Below are positions 35,583 through 44,061 of a stretch of 64,000 bases of DNA, piece by piece. Both the position numbers and the translations under genes were made by a program. How positions within the stretch are numbered: the stretch's first letter is position 1; each line of letters starts with the position of its first letter. The DNA is taken from the NCBI RefSeq assembly GCF_002119765.1, contig NZ_CP021112.1:5884501-5948500 (forward strand). The letters are read 5' to 3'. Source of the DNA: Pseudorhodoplanes sinuspersici (lineage in GTDB: Bacteria; Pseudomonadota; Alphaproteobacteria; Rhizobiales; Xanthobacteraceae). The notes under the pieces were generated by a model that was not told the DNA's origin, did no database searches, and was given only the letters and a program-made list of their open reading frames with translations.

Positions 35583-35695
35583 GTCATTCCGGGGCGCGCC
35601 TGAAAGGCGCGAACCCGGAATCCAGAGCCACAAACACCACGCACGCCGCCCCTGGATTCCGGGTTCACGTGCTGACGCACGTGCCCCGGAATGAC
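35583..35695. repeat. RIME-like palindromic repeat forming a cruciform
   Basis: Perfect 13-bp outer arms GTCATTCCGGGGC (35583-35595) and GCCCCGGAATGAC (35683-35695) enclose 15-bp arms at 35611-35625 and 35652-35666. Small hairpins lie between them (CGCGCC/GGCGCG at 35596-35611 and CACGTGC/GCACGTG at 35666-35683). This is a known style of rhizobial intergenic mosaic element. It sits between the CoA ligase and creatininase genes and could attenuate or process their common transcript. Confidence 0.75.
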
Positions 35696-35721
35696 CGTTC
35701 CCTTGTTTTCCCGGATCACGC

Positions 35722-36540
35722 ATGAAACTCAAATCCCGTTACTGGTGGGACCTGTCGACCCGCGACTTCGCCGCGCTCGACATGTCGAAGATCGTCGCCT
35801 TGCAGCAGATCGGCGCGGTCGAGCAGCACGGACCGCATCTGCCGGTGCGGGTCGACGCCGCGATCAATGACGGCATCGTCAAACGCGCGGTCGCACAGAT
35901 GCCGGACGATCTACCGGTGCTGATTCTTCCGCCGATGCCGGTCGGCAAATCCGACGAGCATCTCGCTTTTCCCGGCACGCTGGGTTTATCCTATGAAACG
36001 CTGGCGCGGATGTGGACCGAAATCGGCGAGAGCGTGCATCGCGCCGGCTGCCAGCGCATCGTCTATTACAATTCGCATGGCGGACAGCCGCAGGTGATGG
36101 ATATCGTCACCCGGGAATTGCGTGTGAAGCTCGGCATGCTGGCGGTGGGTTGCTCCTGGTTCCGCACGGTCGATTCCAGCGATCTGATCGGCGCGCAGGA
36201 GCGCAAGCACGGCATCCATGCCGGCGAGTCGGAGACCAGCATCATGCGGCATCTGCATCCCGATCTGGTGGATATGACACAGGCGAAGAATTTCGTGCCG
36301 CTCTCGGTGAAACTGGAAGAAGCCGGCGCCATGCTGACGCCGGAAGGTGCGGTCGGGTTCGGCTGGCAGATGCAGGACCTTCATCCGGCCGGCGCGGCGG
36401 GCAACGCGGCGGCAGCCGATCCGCAGAAAGGGCGAGAGCTTGTCGAGCGTGCGGCGAACGCCCTGGTGCGTCTCCTGGGCGAAGTCGCGCAATTTCCGAT
36501 GACCACGCTGACGCCAGGCACCGATTATGCACGGAGCTAG
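35722..36540 (+). CDS. Creatininase-family amidohydrolase
   Basis: A 272-residue creatininase-fold protein. The binuclear metal ligands are visible: E34 and H36 (VEQHGPHLPVRVD), D45, a His in YNSHGGQP and a Glu in HAGESETS. The family hydrolyses cyclic amides such as creatinine, and formamides such as formyl-ribityl-aminopyrimidine (ArfB) or mycofactocin peptides (MftE). Here, beside a deaminase-like hydrolase and an S15 hydrolase, a lactam/amide step of an N-heterocycle pathway is plausible. It overlaps the next gene by 14 bp. Confidence 0.9.
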   Translation: MKLKSRYWWDLSTRDFAALDMSKIVALQQIGAVEQHGPHLPVRVDAAINDGIVKRAVAQMPDDLPVLILPPMPVGKSDEHLAFPGTLGLSYETLARMWTEIGESVHRAGCQRIVYYNSHGGQPQVMDIVTRELRVKLGMLAVGCSWFRTVDSSDLIGAQERKHGIHAGESETSIMRHLHPDLVDMTQAKNFVPLSVKLEEAGAMLTPEGAVGFGWQMQDLHPAGAAGNAAAADPQKGRELVERAANALVRLLGEVAQFPMTTLTPGTDYARS

Positions 36541-38200
36541 ACCGATATCCGGCGGGCGGCGTCTCTCTACGGTCTCCGGGCCCGAGACCGTGATGATGCG
36601 TTGCGCGGACGGCGTTGAGCTTGCAACCGACATCTATCGTCCCGACACGCCCGGGCCACATCCTGTCCTGATGATGCGCCAGCCTTATGGGCGGCGCATT
36701 GCGTCGGCGGTCGTGTTTGCGCATCCCGCCTGGTATGCGGCGCATGGCTATATTGTCGCGATCCAGGATTCGCGCGGACGCGGTGACAGCGGCGGCACAT
36801 TCCGTCTTTTTGCCAACGATGTCGACGATGGTGCAACAGCACTCGACTGGGCGGCGGACCTGCCGGGCGCCAGCGGTAAGGTCGGGCTCTACGGCTTCAG
36901 CTATCAGGGCACCAGCCAGTTTCTCGCGATGGCCGGTGCGCGCACGCGCGGCGGCAAGCGTCCCGATGCGATTGCGCCGACCATGGCGGCATGGAATATC
37001 CGCGACGACTGGGCTTATGAGGGCGGTGCGTTCCGGCTCGCCGGCAATATCGGCTGGGCATGCCAGATGGGCGCGGAGCAGGCGCGGCTTGCGGGCGATG
37101 CTGTGGCTTTTGCCGCGCTCGCCGCGGCCGGGCGCGGCGCACCGGTTGGCGGCGCGACACCGGCTTTGCCCGATGCGCTCGTGCGCTACGCGCATTACAC
37201 ACACTATCAAGACTGGCTGAACGACGACCCGGCCTATTGGGCGACGATTGCGCCGTCGGCTCATCTGCGCGAAGACGCGCTCGACATCCCGGCGCTTCAC
37301 ATCGGCGGCTGGCAGGACACGATGCTCGGCGGCACGCTTGCGTCCCATGCCGCATTCACGGCGGGCGGCGCGCCGCAACGTCTGCTGATCGGTCCGTGGC
37401 AGCATATGCCGTGGGGCCGCAATGTCGGTGCGCTCGATCTCGGAGCGGAGGCGGCCTCCTGTATCGACGCCGAACAGATCGCGTTCTTCGATGCGCATCT
37501 GCGCGGCATTGGCGAGCCGCCTTCCGGCGTGCGGCTGTTCGATATTGGCCGCAAGGCTTGGGAGGATTTCGCAAGTCTGCCGCAGACGCGCGACGTGGTC
37601 TTTCATCTTGGCTCGAACGGACTCGCAGCAGCGACGCCGGATGACGGTGTGCTGGCAGCCGAGCCGGGGCATAAAGGCGTCGATTGGCTGTTGCACGATC
37701 CCTGGCGGCCGGCGCCGGCCATCGGCGGCGCGACCGGACAGCCGGGCGGTTTCCAGAACCGCGCAGCGATCGACGATCGCGGCGATGTTGCGGTTTACAC
37801 AACATCGCCTCTCACCGCGCCGCTCACGTTGTTCGGCGAAATTGCTGTGGAACTCGATGTCGATTGCGATCAGCCGACGCACGATCTTTATTGCACGCTG
37901 TCGCAGGTCTCGCCGGACGGGCGCGCCATTACACTTACGACCGGATTCTTGCGTGTGACCGATCGCAGCATACCTGGACCGCGTCGCAATGCGCTGCAGG
38001 CAACGTTTTGTACCGTGCCGCAAGGAGCCGCGTTGCGCCTGTCGGTGCAAGCGGCGGCGTGGCCAGCGTTCATGATCAATCCGGGCAAAAGCGTGCCCCT
38101 GCCCGACACACGATTGATGGATTGTGCGGTGACGACAGTTCGCATCCTTCACGGCGGTGATCGTAAATCTCGCGTCGTGCTACCGCTGCTTCTCCCATAG
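36527..38200 (+). CDS. CocE/NonD (X-Pro dipeptidyl-peptidase, S15) family hydrolase
   Basis: A 557-residue alpha/beta hydrolase of the cocaine esterase/S15 group. The N-terminal catalytic domain has GFSYQGTSQ with nucleophile S125. The acid lies in IGGWQD, the His in GPWQH. The C-terminal jelly-roll domain (SPLTAPLTLFGEIAVELDVD) is typical. It has no signal peptide, so it is cytosolic. It cleaves esters or acyl-amides. The ATG at 36527 lies inside the end of the creatininase gene, indicating translational coupling. Confidence 0.9.
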   Translation: MHGARPISGGRRLSTVSGPETVMMRCADGVELATDIYRPDTPGPHPVLMMRQPYGRRIASAVVFAHPAWYAAHGYIVAIQDSRGRGDSGGTFRLFANDVDDGATALDWAADLPGASGKVGLYGFSYQGTSQFLAMAGARTRGGKRPDAIAPTMAAWNIRDDWAYEGGAFRLAGNIGWACQMGAEQARLAGDAVAFAALAAAGRGAPVGGATPALPDALVRYAHYTHYQDWLNDDPAYWATIAPSAHLREDALDIPALHIGGWQDTMLGGTLASHAAFTAGGAPQRLLIGPWQHMPWGRNVGALDLGAEAASCIDAEQIAFFDAHLRGIGEPPSGVRLFDIGRKAWEDFASLPQTRDVVFHLGSNGLAAATPDDGVLAAEPGHKGVDWLLHDPWRPAPAIGGATGQPGGFQNRAAIDDRGDVAVYTTSPLTAPLTLFGEIAVELDVDCDQPTHDLYCTLSQVSPDGRAITLTTGFLRVTDRSIPGPRRNALQATFCTVPQGAALRLSVQAAAWPAFMINPGKSVPLPDTRLMDCAVTTVRILHGGDRKSRVVLPLLLP

Positions 38201-38202
38201 GA

Positions 38203-38412
38203 ACTGGCCGCGCGCGGAGCGAAGGTCTCACACAATGCGGTGTGGGTGTTTAGGCCCGGCGACATTGTCGTGATCGACAATCTCGGCAGCCACAAGTCCG
38301 CGACCATCCGCCGAATGATCAGGGGACGCCGGCGCGAGACTCTGGCACTTGCCGCCCTATTCGCCGGATTTCGCTCCGCCCGCACCTATGGCCGAAGCGA
38401 AATAAGCAGCTC
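38203..38412 (+). pseudogene. IS630-family transposase scrap
   Basis: Immediately after the S15 gene the sequence reads ELAARGAKVSHNAVWVF (end of the transposase helix-turn-helix). It then jumps to RPGDIVVIDNLGSHKSATIR (second DDE Asp) and, in another frame, to LWHLPPYSPDFAPP. The region between is deleted and the third acidic residue is lost. It probably supplied or replaced the last bases downstream of the S15 gene. Confidence 0.7.
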
Positions 38413-38450
38413 TGCCGCTTCGTCTCGATGTATGCATGTTCGGACATGGG

Positions 38451-38981
38451 TCAGCCCTCCGCGAGCATCCTCGCCTTCTTCTCCATCCATGCATTCATGC
38501 CGTCATGGGCTTCGGCCGCGGCCTTCTCCAGATAGCCCGGCTCGTCGACCCGCGCCGTCACTTCGAGGCGCAGGCCGTTCGGATCGTAGAAATAGATCGA
38601 GTTGATGAAGTGGTGGTCGACCAGATCGGTCGTCTTGACGCCGGCATCATTGAGGCGCCGCTTGATCGCCAGCACCTGGTCGACGGTTTCGACCTCGACA
38701 GCGAAATGCATCACCCAATCCGGCGTGTTGGGAGACGGAAGCGGCATCTCGTTGCGACCCAGGTCGAAGAACGCCAGATACGAGCCGTCGCCCATTTCAA
38801 AAAAGAAATGCGCATAGGGTCGCTTTTCGCCGGTGCTCGGCACGGTGTCCGACTGCATGCAGTTCACCAGCGGCAACCCGAGCAGGTCCTCGTAGAACCT
38901 GCGCGTTTCCTCGCCGTCGCGGCAAGGATAGGAATAATGATAAAGGCCCTTGATCCGGGGCGGTTTGCTCGCCGAGTCCAT
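38451..38981 (-). CDS. VOC-family (glyoxalase/extradiol dioxygenase-like) protein
   Basis: A 176-residue protein with paired beta-alpha-beta-beta-beta modules: YHYSYPCRDGEETRRFYEDL and NSIYFYDPNGLRLEVTARVD. Candidate metal ligands are the first His (YHYS), a His in VMHFAVEV and the Glu in RLEVTA. It is too short for a two-domain extradiol dioxygenase, so a one-domain lyase, isomerase or dioxygenase is likely. It diverges from the LuxR gene across 110 bp. No substrate can be given. Confidence 0.85.
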   Translation of the reverse strand: MDSASKPPRIKGLYHYSYPCRDGEETRRFYEDLLGLPLVNCMQSDTVPSTGEKRPYAHFFFEMGDGSYLAFFDLGRNEMPLPSPNTPDWVMHFAVEVETVDQVLAIKRRLNDAGVKTTDLVDHHFINSIYFYDPNGLRLEVTARVDEPGYLEKAAAEAHDGMNAWMEKKARMLAEG

Positions 38982-39091
38982 CGCCGTTTCCTCCGAATGC
39001 TTGTTCGATTGCGGCGCCGCAATCGGGCATCTCTCTTGACAAGCTAGTCCTCCGGAAGAGACAGAATGTCCCCCTTGAGGGATGACATCCG

Positions 39092-39904
39092 ATGGACACC
39101 CCCGGTTCCAGCCAGAGCGACCTGTTGGCGGACCTCGTCTCCCATATCGGCGAGACGGGATTTGCCGACCGGATCATGCGGACGTTCCACGGTCTGTGCG
39201 CGGCCGATATGTGCTCGGGCTTCGCGATCTTCGATGACACGCCACAGTCATTGTTCGCCGAGAGTGTCGACCCCGACCGATCCGCCTTCGCGCGCAACGC
39301 GACCCTGCGCTACGTCCAGAAATATTGGAAACGCGATACCGCAACCGCATCAACGCTGGGACGGGCCCATCGCAACGTCAAGATCATACGCCGTCCGTCC
39401 AGCGTCATTCGTGATCTCGACTACCGCCACGAATGCTATGCCGAGGGCGAAGTGGTCGAACGCATCTCCATCTGCAAGGCCGGCACCGTTCCGATCATCG
39501 CCAATGCCTATCGGAACCGGACCAGCGGCCCGTTCGCGCAAGCCCAGATCGAGTGTTTCGAGGCCGCTGCCCCGATCGTCATGGCGGCCATCGAAAGGCA
39601 TGTGCGGCTGACTTATGGATCGCATGACGCAAACTTGGCGGATCATCCGGCGGCAATCGCACAGCGGCTTCACGGCATGGAGAACATCGGCCTTAGCCGG
39701 CGCGAGGCGCAGGTTCTCGCCTTTATCTTCTCCGGCATTGACCAGAACACTATCGCCCGTGAGCTCGGTGTCGGGGTCAGTACGATCGTGACCTATCGCC
39801 GTCGCGGATATGAGAAGCTTTGTGTGCGAAACAGATCAGAGCTTCGACAATGTCTTATTGATCGCTTAGCCGGCCATGTGAGCGTGTCGTATGACAAATG
39901 CTGA
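39092..39904 (+). CDS. LuxR-family transcriptional regulator with N-terminal sensor domain
   Basis: A 270-residue protein. The first 170 residues are a PAS/autoinducer-like sensor domain of no clear subtype. The C-terminal LuxR helix-turn-helix is LSRREAQVLAFIFSGIDQNT, then IARELGVGVSTIVTYRRRGY. No LuxI synthase is in the window. It probably regulates the divergent VOC gene. Confidence 0.88.
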   Translation: MDTPGSSQSDLLADLVSHIGETGFADRIMRTFHGLCAADMCSGFAIFDDTPQSLFAESVDPDRSAFARNATLRYVQKYWKRDTATASTLGRAHRNVKIIRRPSSVIRDLDYRHECYAEGEVVERISICKAGTVPIIANAYRNRTSGPFAQAQIECFEAAAPIVMAAIERHVRLTYGSHDANLADHPAAIAQRLHGMENIGLSRREAQVLAFIFSGIDQNTIARELGVGVSTIVTYRRRGYEKLCVRNRSELRQCLIDRLAGHVSVSYDKC

Positions 39905-40102
39905 CTCATCGAGCAGCCGGGTCCCCTTCGCGAGCCTTGCCCTCGTCGTCGCTGCTCCTCTTCGCCGCTGTTTGGCGCGCATCCCCGCTTCCGCCGCCGA
40001 AGCCGAGCACCTCGACGATGATGATGATTCAGAATGGCGGAATAGGCCCGTTCAGAATGGAACATGGCCCCGCCGACAAGCAATTACAAAATAACGATAA
40101 TT

Positions 40103-40126
40103 TGGCTGGGACGCCTGGATTCGAAC
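40103..40126 (-). other. tRNA-Gln 3'-end fragment (att-like, left)
   Basis: The reverse complement of this 24-bp stretch is the T-arm, acceptor strand and CCA of a tRNA-Gln, with one mismatch (A at 40111) to the copy at 48866. The rest of the tRNA is absent. The two copies are in direct orientation and bracket the aldoxime-nitrile genes, as attL/attR would. Confidence 0.6.
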
Positions 40127-40210
40127 TGGACACATTCCTTCTGCAGAAAAGCCCTTTGAAACTGCGACAGAAAATCGCCTCCAAATGAACGATTTCGGGC
40201 CCAGAGACTT

Positions 40211-40229
40211 TCACAGCTTGAGGCTGTGG
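40211..40229 (-). terminator. Hairpin after the aldoxime dehydratase gene
   Basis: CACAGC and GCTGTG pair around a short loop about 45 bp downstream of the dehydratase stop, at the end of the six-gene minus-strand operon. No long T-run follows. Confidence 0.35.
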
Positions 40230-40270
40230 AAAAGCAACTCACATCTTGGTGCTGCCGCCACGAAATTTTC

Positions 40271-41326
40271 TCATGCAAGCCGTTTAGCCTCAAAATAGGG
40301 AAGAATACCCGTCTCCGGCGCGCAATTGATGTATTCGAAATGCTGCCCTTCGGCCGGGAGCACGAAGACTTCGTGCCAGGTGCGGAGTTGGTTGAGCTTG
40401 CCATATTTTTTGTAGCGCGCGATCGCGGCCGAAAAGATCGCATGGTGCGACGGATGCCCTTCGGCCCATGTCTCCAAATGCGATAGCGACAGGAAATAGC
40501 CGAGCGCGTGTGCCTCGGGCTCGACATTCCCGGCTGCGTCGCAGGTCTGCTGATAGCGCAGCGAGCAGCACCCGGTCGCAGTGGCATTGTTGCGAAGATA
40601 GTCCATGCCCTTTTCCAGCGGCGAGCGCAGGTTGGTCATGAAATCCTCGTGCTGCTCGTCATCGCAAGCGCCCCAATAGGCAGCGGAGCGAATGACTGCG
40701 AAATTATGCGGCGTATGGATTCTCCAGCGCGCGCCTTTCGTCGCGCGCACAACCGCCTCGCCGATCCCTTCAGTCTTCGGCGTCTCCAGCAGATCGGCGG
40801 CGGCCATCGGAATCCGGTCACGCATCGCGCCGTAATAGCCGCAGTAAGGCGTCGGATAGATTCCGACCTCGGCCGCCCTGCTCAGGCCCCCCGGATAATC
40901 CTGCCAATACAGCGTTTCCTGGCGGTCCAGCGGCACCGTCAGGCATTCGCGGAAATAACCCCACGGCTCGTTCAGCCGCGCCGGGTCGTTCCACCAGGTG
41001 ACATTCGCGGGTGCGTTAGACCACGCCTCGTATTGTTCCGGGTCGATCCAGTACATGGCGACGATGTGAGTGGTCAGCCCCTGATCGTCGACGAAGCGCG
41101 CGTGGTCATGCACGATGGGCGCGTCGGACAACGCAAGAGCCTCGGCAACCCAGCGGAAGAACGACGGCGCAGTTACGCCATCGTCGTTCTCGCTTTGAAC
41201 GCCAAAGAAGGAGACATAGAACCGGTCATAGCGGTTCGGCAGCGCCACCGACCAACGCTGCACCGCCGGCACGAAGTCTTTCGGCTTGCGCAGCGGGTGA
41301 ACCCGTTCAAACACGGATACGGCCAT
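40271..41326 (-). CDS. oxd: Haem-containing aldoxime dehydratase (phenylacetaldoxime dehydratase family)
   Basis: A 351-residue protein, the usual length of OxdA/OxdB-type aldoxime dehydratases. Family segments include FYVSFFGVQSE, CGYYGAMRDRIP (active-site region), the HTPHNFAVIRSAA strand and LSHLETWAEGHPSHHAIF, the His-rich region of the haem pocket. I cannot assign which His binds haem without an alignment. The enzyme dehydrates aldoximes to nitriles in the cytosol. It is the last gene of a Liv-type transporter operon, with GGAGAAAATATTC before the ATG, and a nitrilase is encoded 6 kb away in the same module. Together they form an aldoxime-nitrile-acid pathway. Confidence 0.92.
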   Translation of the reverse strand: MAVSVFERVHPLRKPKDFVPAVQRWSVALPNRYDRFYVSFFGVQSENDDGVTAPSFFRWVAEALALSDAPIVHDHARFVDDQGLTTHIVAMYWIDPEQYEAWSNAPANVTWWNDPARLNEPWGYFRECLTVPLDRQETLYWQDYPGGLSRAAEVGIYPTPYCGYYGAMRDRIPMAAADLLETPKTEGIGEAVVRATKGARWRIHTPHNFAVIRSAAYWGACDDEQHEDFMTNLRSPLEKGMDYLRNNATATGCCSLRYQQTCDAAGNVEPEAHALGYFLSLSHLETWAEGHPSHHAIFSAAIARYKKYGKLNQLRTWHEVFVLPAEGQHFEYINCAPETGILPYFEAKRLA

Positions 41327-41358
41327 GAATATTTTCTCCTGAGCCCCGAACTCCGGTG

Positions 41359-42084
41359 CTAATGCACGCCGAAATAGGCCTTGTGCAATTCGGGATCGTT
41401 CTTCAGCGTTTCCGTCGGTCCGGCCGTCACCACACGGCCCTGCGACAGCAGATAGCCATAGTCGGCAACGTCAAGAGTCTGGCGGACATTTTGCTCGACC
41501 AGCAGGATGGTAACGCCACTCTCCTTCAGCCGCCGCACGATCTTGAACACTTCGCCGACAAAGAGCGGCGATAGGCCGAGCGACGGCTCGTCGAAAATGA
41601 CAAATTCGGGATCAGTCATCAGGCCGCGCGCGATTGAGAGCATCGAGCGCTCGCCGCCTGACAGTGTTCCCGCAAGCTGATTACGGCGCTCTTCAAGCCG
41701 GGGAAAGATATTGAACAACTCATCGAGGCGCTTGCGCTCGCGCGCGGCATCACGCACCAGCAAGCCGCCGACCCGCAGATTTTCCAGCACCGTCATGCGC
41801 GGGAAGACGCGATTGCCTTCTGGAATGGTAGCAATCCCCAAGGCAGCGATGCGATGTGTCGGCATATCGGAGATTACGTCGCTCCCGAACCGGACAGTTC
41901 CGCTGCTGACGCGACAAAGTCCAAGTATGGAACGAATAAGCGTCGACTTGCCAGCCCCATTGGCTCCGAGAATACACGTCACACTGCCCGCCTTGGCGGA
42001 CACATTCATCTCAGTCAGCACATCCGCCCGGTCATAGCCGGCCGACAGATTGACCACGTCGAGATCGCGCGTCGCGGTCATCAT
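41359..42084 (-). CDS. livF: Branched-chain-type ABC transporter ATPase (LivF-like)
   Basis: A 241-residue ATPase: Walker A GANGAGKSTL, signature LSGGERSMLSIARGLM, Walker B FVIFDEPSLGLSP. It overlaps the LivG-like start region by 4 bp and precedes the aldoxime dehydratase by 32 bp. Works with the LivG-like ATPase on the LivH/LivM permease pair. Confidence 0.94.
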   Translation of the reverse strand: MMTATRDLDVVNLSAGYDRADVLTEMNVSAKAGSVTCILGANGAGKSTLIRSILGLCRVSSGTVRFGSDVISDMPTHRIAALGIATIPEGNRVFPRMTVLENLRVGGLLVRDAARERKRLDELFNIFPRLEERRNQLAGTLSGGERSMLSIARGLMTDPEFVIFDEPSLGLSPLFVGEVFKIVRRLKESGVTILLVEQNVRQTLDVADYGYLLSQGRVVTAGPTETLKNDPELHKAYFGVH

Positions 42085-42860
42085 GCCGCCTGCCCCAGAT
42101 AGGCCGCCTGCACCTTGGGATCGGCGATCAGCCCGTCGAAATCGCCCTCATAGATCTTGCGGCCGAAATTCAGCACCACGCAGCGGTCGCTGACGCGGCG
42201 GATGACATTCATCTCGTGTTCAACCAGCACGATGGCGAGGTCCGACATCAGGTCACGCATCGCAACCACGTCGTCCATCAGCTTGTAGGTTTCTTCGTGC
42301 GTCATCCCGGCGGAGGGTTCATCCAGGAGCAAGAGACGCGGCTCGCCGATCAGTGCGCGGCAGATTTCGATACGCCGGCGGTCGATCATGGTAAAGGTGC
42401 CGACCGGCTCGAACAGACGGTTCGCGATCGCCGGATTGAAGCGCCGCACCAGCGCGCCAACACGGTCGATCATACTGTCGAGCTCGCGCCGCCAGGCCCC
42501 GCGACGTAAGATATTCGCTGCAAAGCCGAGGTTCAGCTTACGCAGCGTGCCGACCATGACGTTGTCAAACACGGTCTGGTCCAGCATCAGGCGCGAGCGC
42601 TGGAAGGTGCGCGCGATCCCGGCCGCCGCGATCTTCTGCGGCGGCTTGGCAAAAAGGTCGACGCCATCGAAGGAAACCGCGCCGGCCGACGGCTGGTAAA
42701 GCCCGGTCAGCACGTTGAAGAAGGTGGTTTTACCGGACCCGTTGGGTCCGACGAGGCCGACGATCTCGTCGCGCGCGATCGCGAAATCGAGCGCATCGAG
42801 CGCGGTCAGGCCGCCGAAGGTCATCGTCAGATCGTTGCAGACCAGAAGATCGCAGCTCAT
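42081..42860 (-). CDS. livG: Branched-chain-type ABC transporter ATPase (LivG-like)
   Basis: A 259-residue ATPase: Walker A GPNGSGKTTF, the long LivG insertion with GIARTFQRSRL, and Walker B LLLLDEPSAGMTHEE. The usual signature LSxGxQ is degenerate here (GTFTMIDRRRIEICRALIG), which is unusual for LivG. The ATG at 42860 overlaps the permease stop (ATGA). Confidence 0.92.
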   Translation of the reverse strand: MSCDLLVCNDLTMTFGGLTALDALDFAIARDEIVGLVGPNGSGKTTFFNVLTGLYQPSAGAVSFDGVDLFAKPPQKIAAAGIARTFQRSRLMLDQTVFDNVMVGTLRKLNLGFAANILRRGAWRRELDSMIDRVGALVRRFNPAIANRLFEPVGTFTMIDRRRIEICRALIGEPRLLLLDEPSAGMTHEETYKLMDDVVAMRDLMSDLAIVLVEHEMNVIRRVSDRCVVLNFGRKIYEGDFDGLIADPKVQAAYLGQAA

Positions 42861-44059
42861 GCCCGCTCTCCCCGCGACAAGACGCGTGACAGCATGCGCA
42901 GGGACCGCGGCATGATGCCGGAGGGCCGAAAACGCAGGATCAGCATCACCAGGATCGCGAAAATCAGTAGCCGGTATTCCTGAATCGCCTGCAGCTTCTC
43001 CGGTAGCACCAGGATGACGACGGCTGCACCGATAGTGCCCCAGAGATTGCCGAGTCCTCCGAGCACGATGATCGAGAGCAGGATCAGGGAATCGCCGAGG
43101 CCTGCGCCGTTGGGATTGATGAAGCCGTTCATCATGCCATAGGCGCCACCGGCTACGCCGATCAGCATGTTGCCGACGAGAAAGGCGAAGGCCTTCCAAT
43201 AGGCGATGCTGAGACCGAAGACGGACGCCGCAACTTCATCTGCGCGCACCGCATCGAGACTGATGCCTATCCATGAATTCTCGATCAAGCGGACGAGGAC
43301 GAAGGCGCCGGCGAAGAGCAGGATTCCGAACACCGCATAAGGCACGTAAAAAGACAGATCGATCGGACCGATCTCCCGGACATTGTTGAACTGCAGACCG
43401 AAGAGATCGAGACCGGGCACTTTCAGCCCCTGTGGACCGCCGAGCAGATCGTTCACTTCAAGGAACGTCCTGATCAGTAGGCCGAATGCAATCGTGACCA
43501 GCGCCGCATAGTGTCCGCGCGTACGCAACACCGGCAGCAGCACGCAAAGGCCGAGCACCCCGGCGACGATCCCGCAGCCAGCGAGCACAAGGAGATGTGG
43601 CAGAGCCGTATGATTGCCGAGGATCGCAGCCGTGTAAGAGCCGATGGCGAAGAACGCGGCACCCGCGAAATTCACGACACCGGCGAAGGCAAGCTGCAGA
43701 TTGAGCCCGATGCAGGCGGCCGCATAGAGCGCGACCGTTGTCATCATCAGCAACGTGTAATGGTCGTCACGGAAAAGCACGACCAGCGCCAGCGCACCGA
43801 TAAGGGCGACCCCGTTACCGAAGCCGGCATGGCGACGGCACGTCGCGGTCAAGTCGCGTCCGATAGCGGTGCCGTCAACGACGCCGATTAGCGCCACGAA
43901 ACTCACAAGCACGGCCACAACGCTAATCTGGTTTTCGGCATGCAACAGAAACGCGAGCGCCGCGAAGACGAGCCCGACGACGCCAACGATAACAAGACGG
44001 GGGAAGCGCCGCACCAAAGGCGGCCAGGCAGTTTCGGTGGAGGGCACGAGCAAGGTCAC
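42857..44059 (-). CDS. livM: Branched-chain-type ABC transporter permease (LivM-like)
   Basis: A 400-residue inner-membrane protein with ten or more hydrophobic segments and the LivM motifs GLNLQLAFAGVVNFAGAAFF and GISLDAVRADEVAASVFGLS. It starts with GTG at 44059, 2 bp after the LivH stop, and has an extended N-terminus of extra helices. Confidence 0.93.
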   Translation of the reverse strand: MTLLVPSTETAWPPLVRRFPRLVIVGVVGLVFAALAFLLHAENQISVVAVLVSFVALIGVVDGTAIGRDLTATCRRHAGFGNGVALIGALALVVLFRDDHYTLLMMTTVALYAAACIGLNLQLAFAGVVNFAGAAFFAIGSYTAAILGNHTALPHLLVLAGCGIVAGVLGLCVLLPVLRTRGHYAALVTIAFGLLIRTFLEVNDLLGGPQGLKVPGLDLFGLQFNNVREIGPIDLSFYVPYAVFGILLFAGAFVLVRLIENSWIGISLDAVRADEVAASVFGLSIAYWKAFAFLVGNMLIGVAGGAYGMMNGFINPNGAGLGDSLILLSIIVLGGLGNLWGTIGAAVVILVLPEKLQAIQEYRLLIFAILVMLILRFRPSGIMPRSLRMLSRVLSRGERA

Positions 44060-44061
44060 CT

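Noticed and set aside
36242-38152. A 636-codon open frame antisense to the creatininase and S15 genes
   Set aside because: A GC-driven antisense frame with no domain resemblance; both sense genes have intact catalytic motifs.
39905-40188. Small open frames after the LuxR regulator gene
   Set aside because: No ribosome sites or family resemblance; the segment overlaps the tRNA-Gln fragment and is better read as junction sequence.
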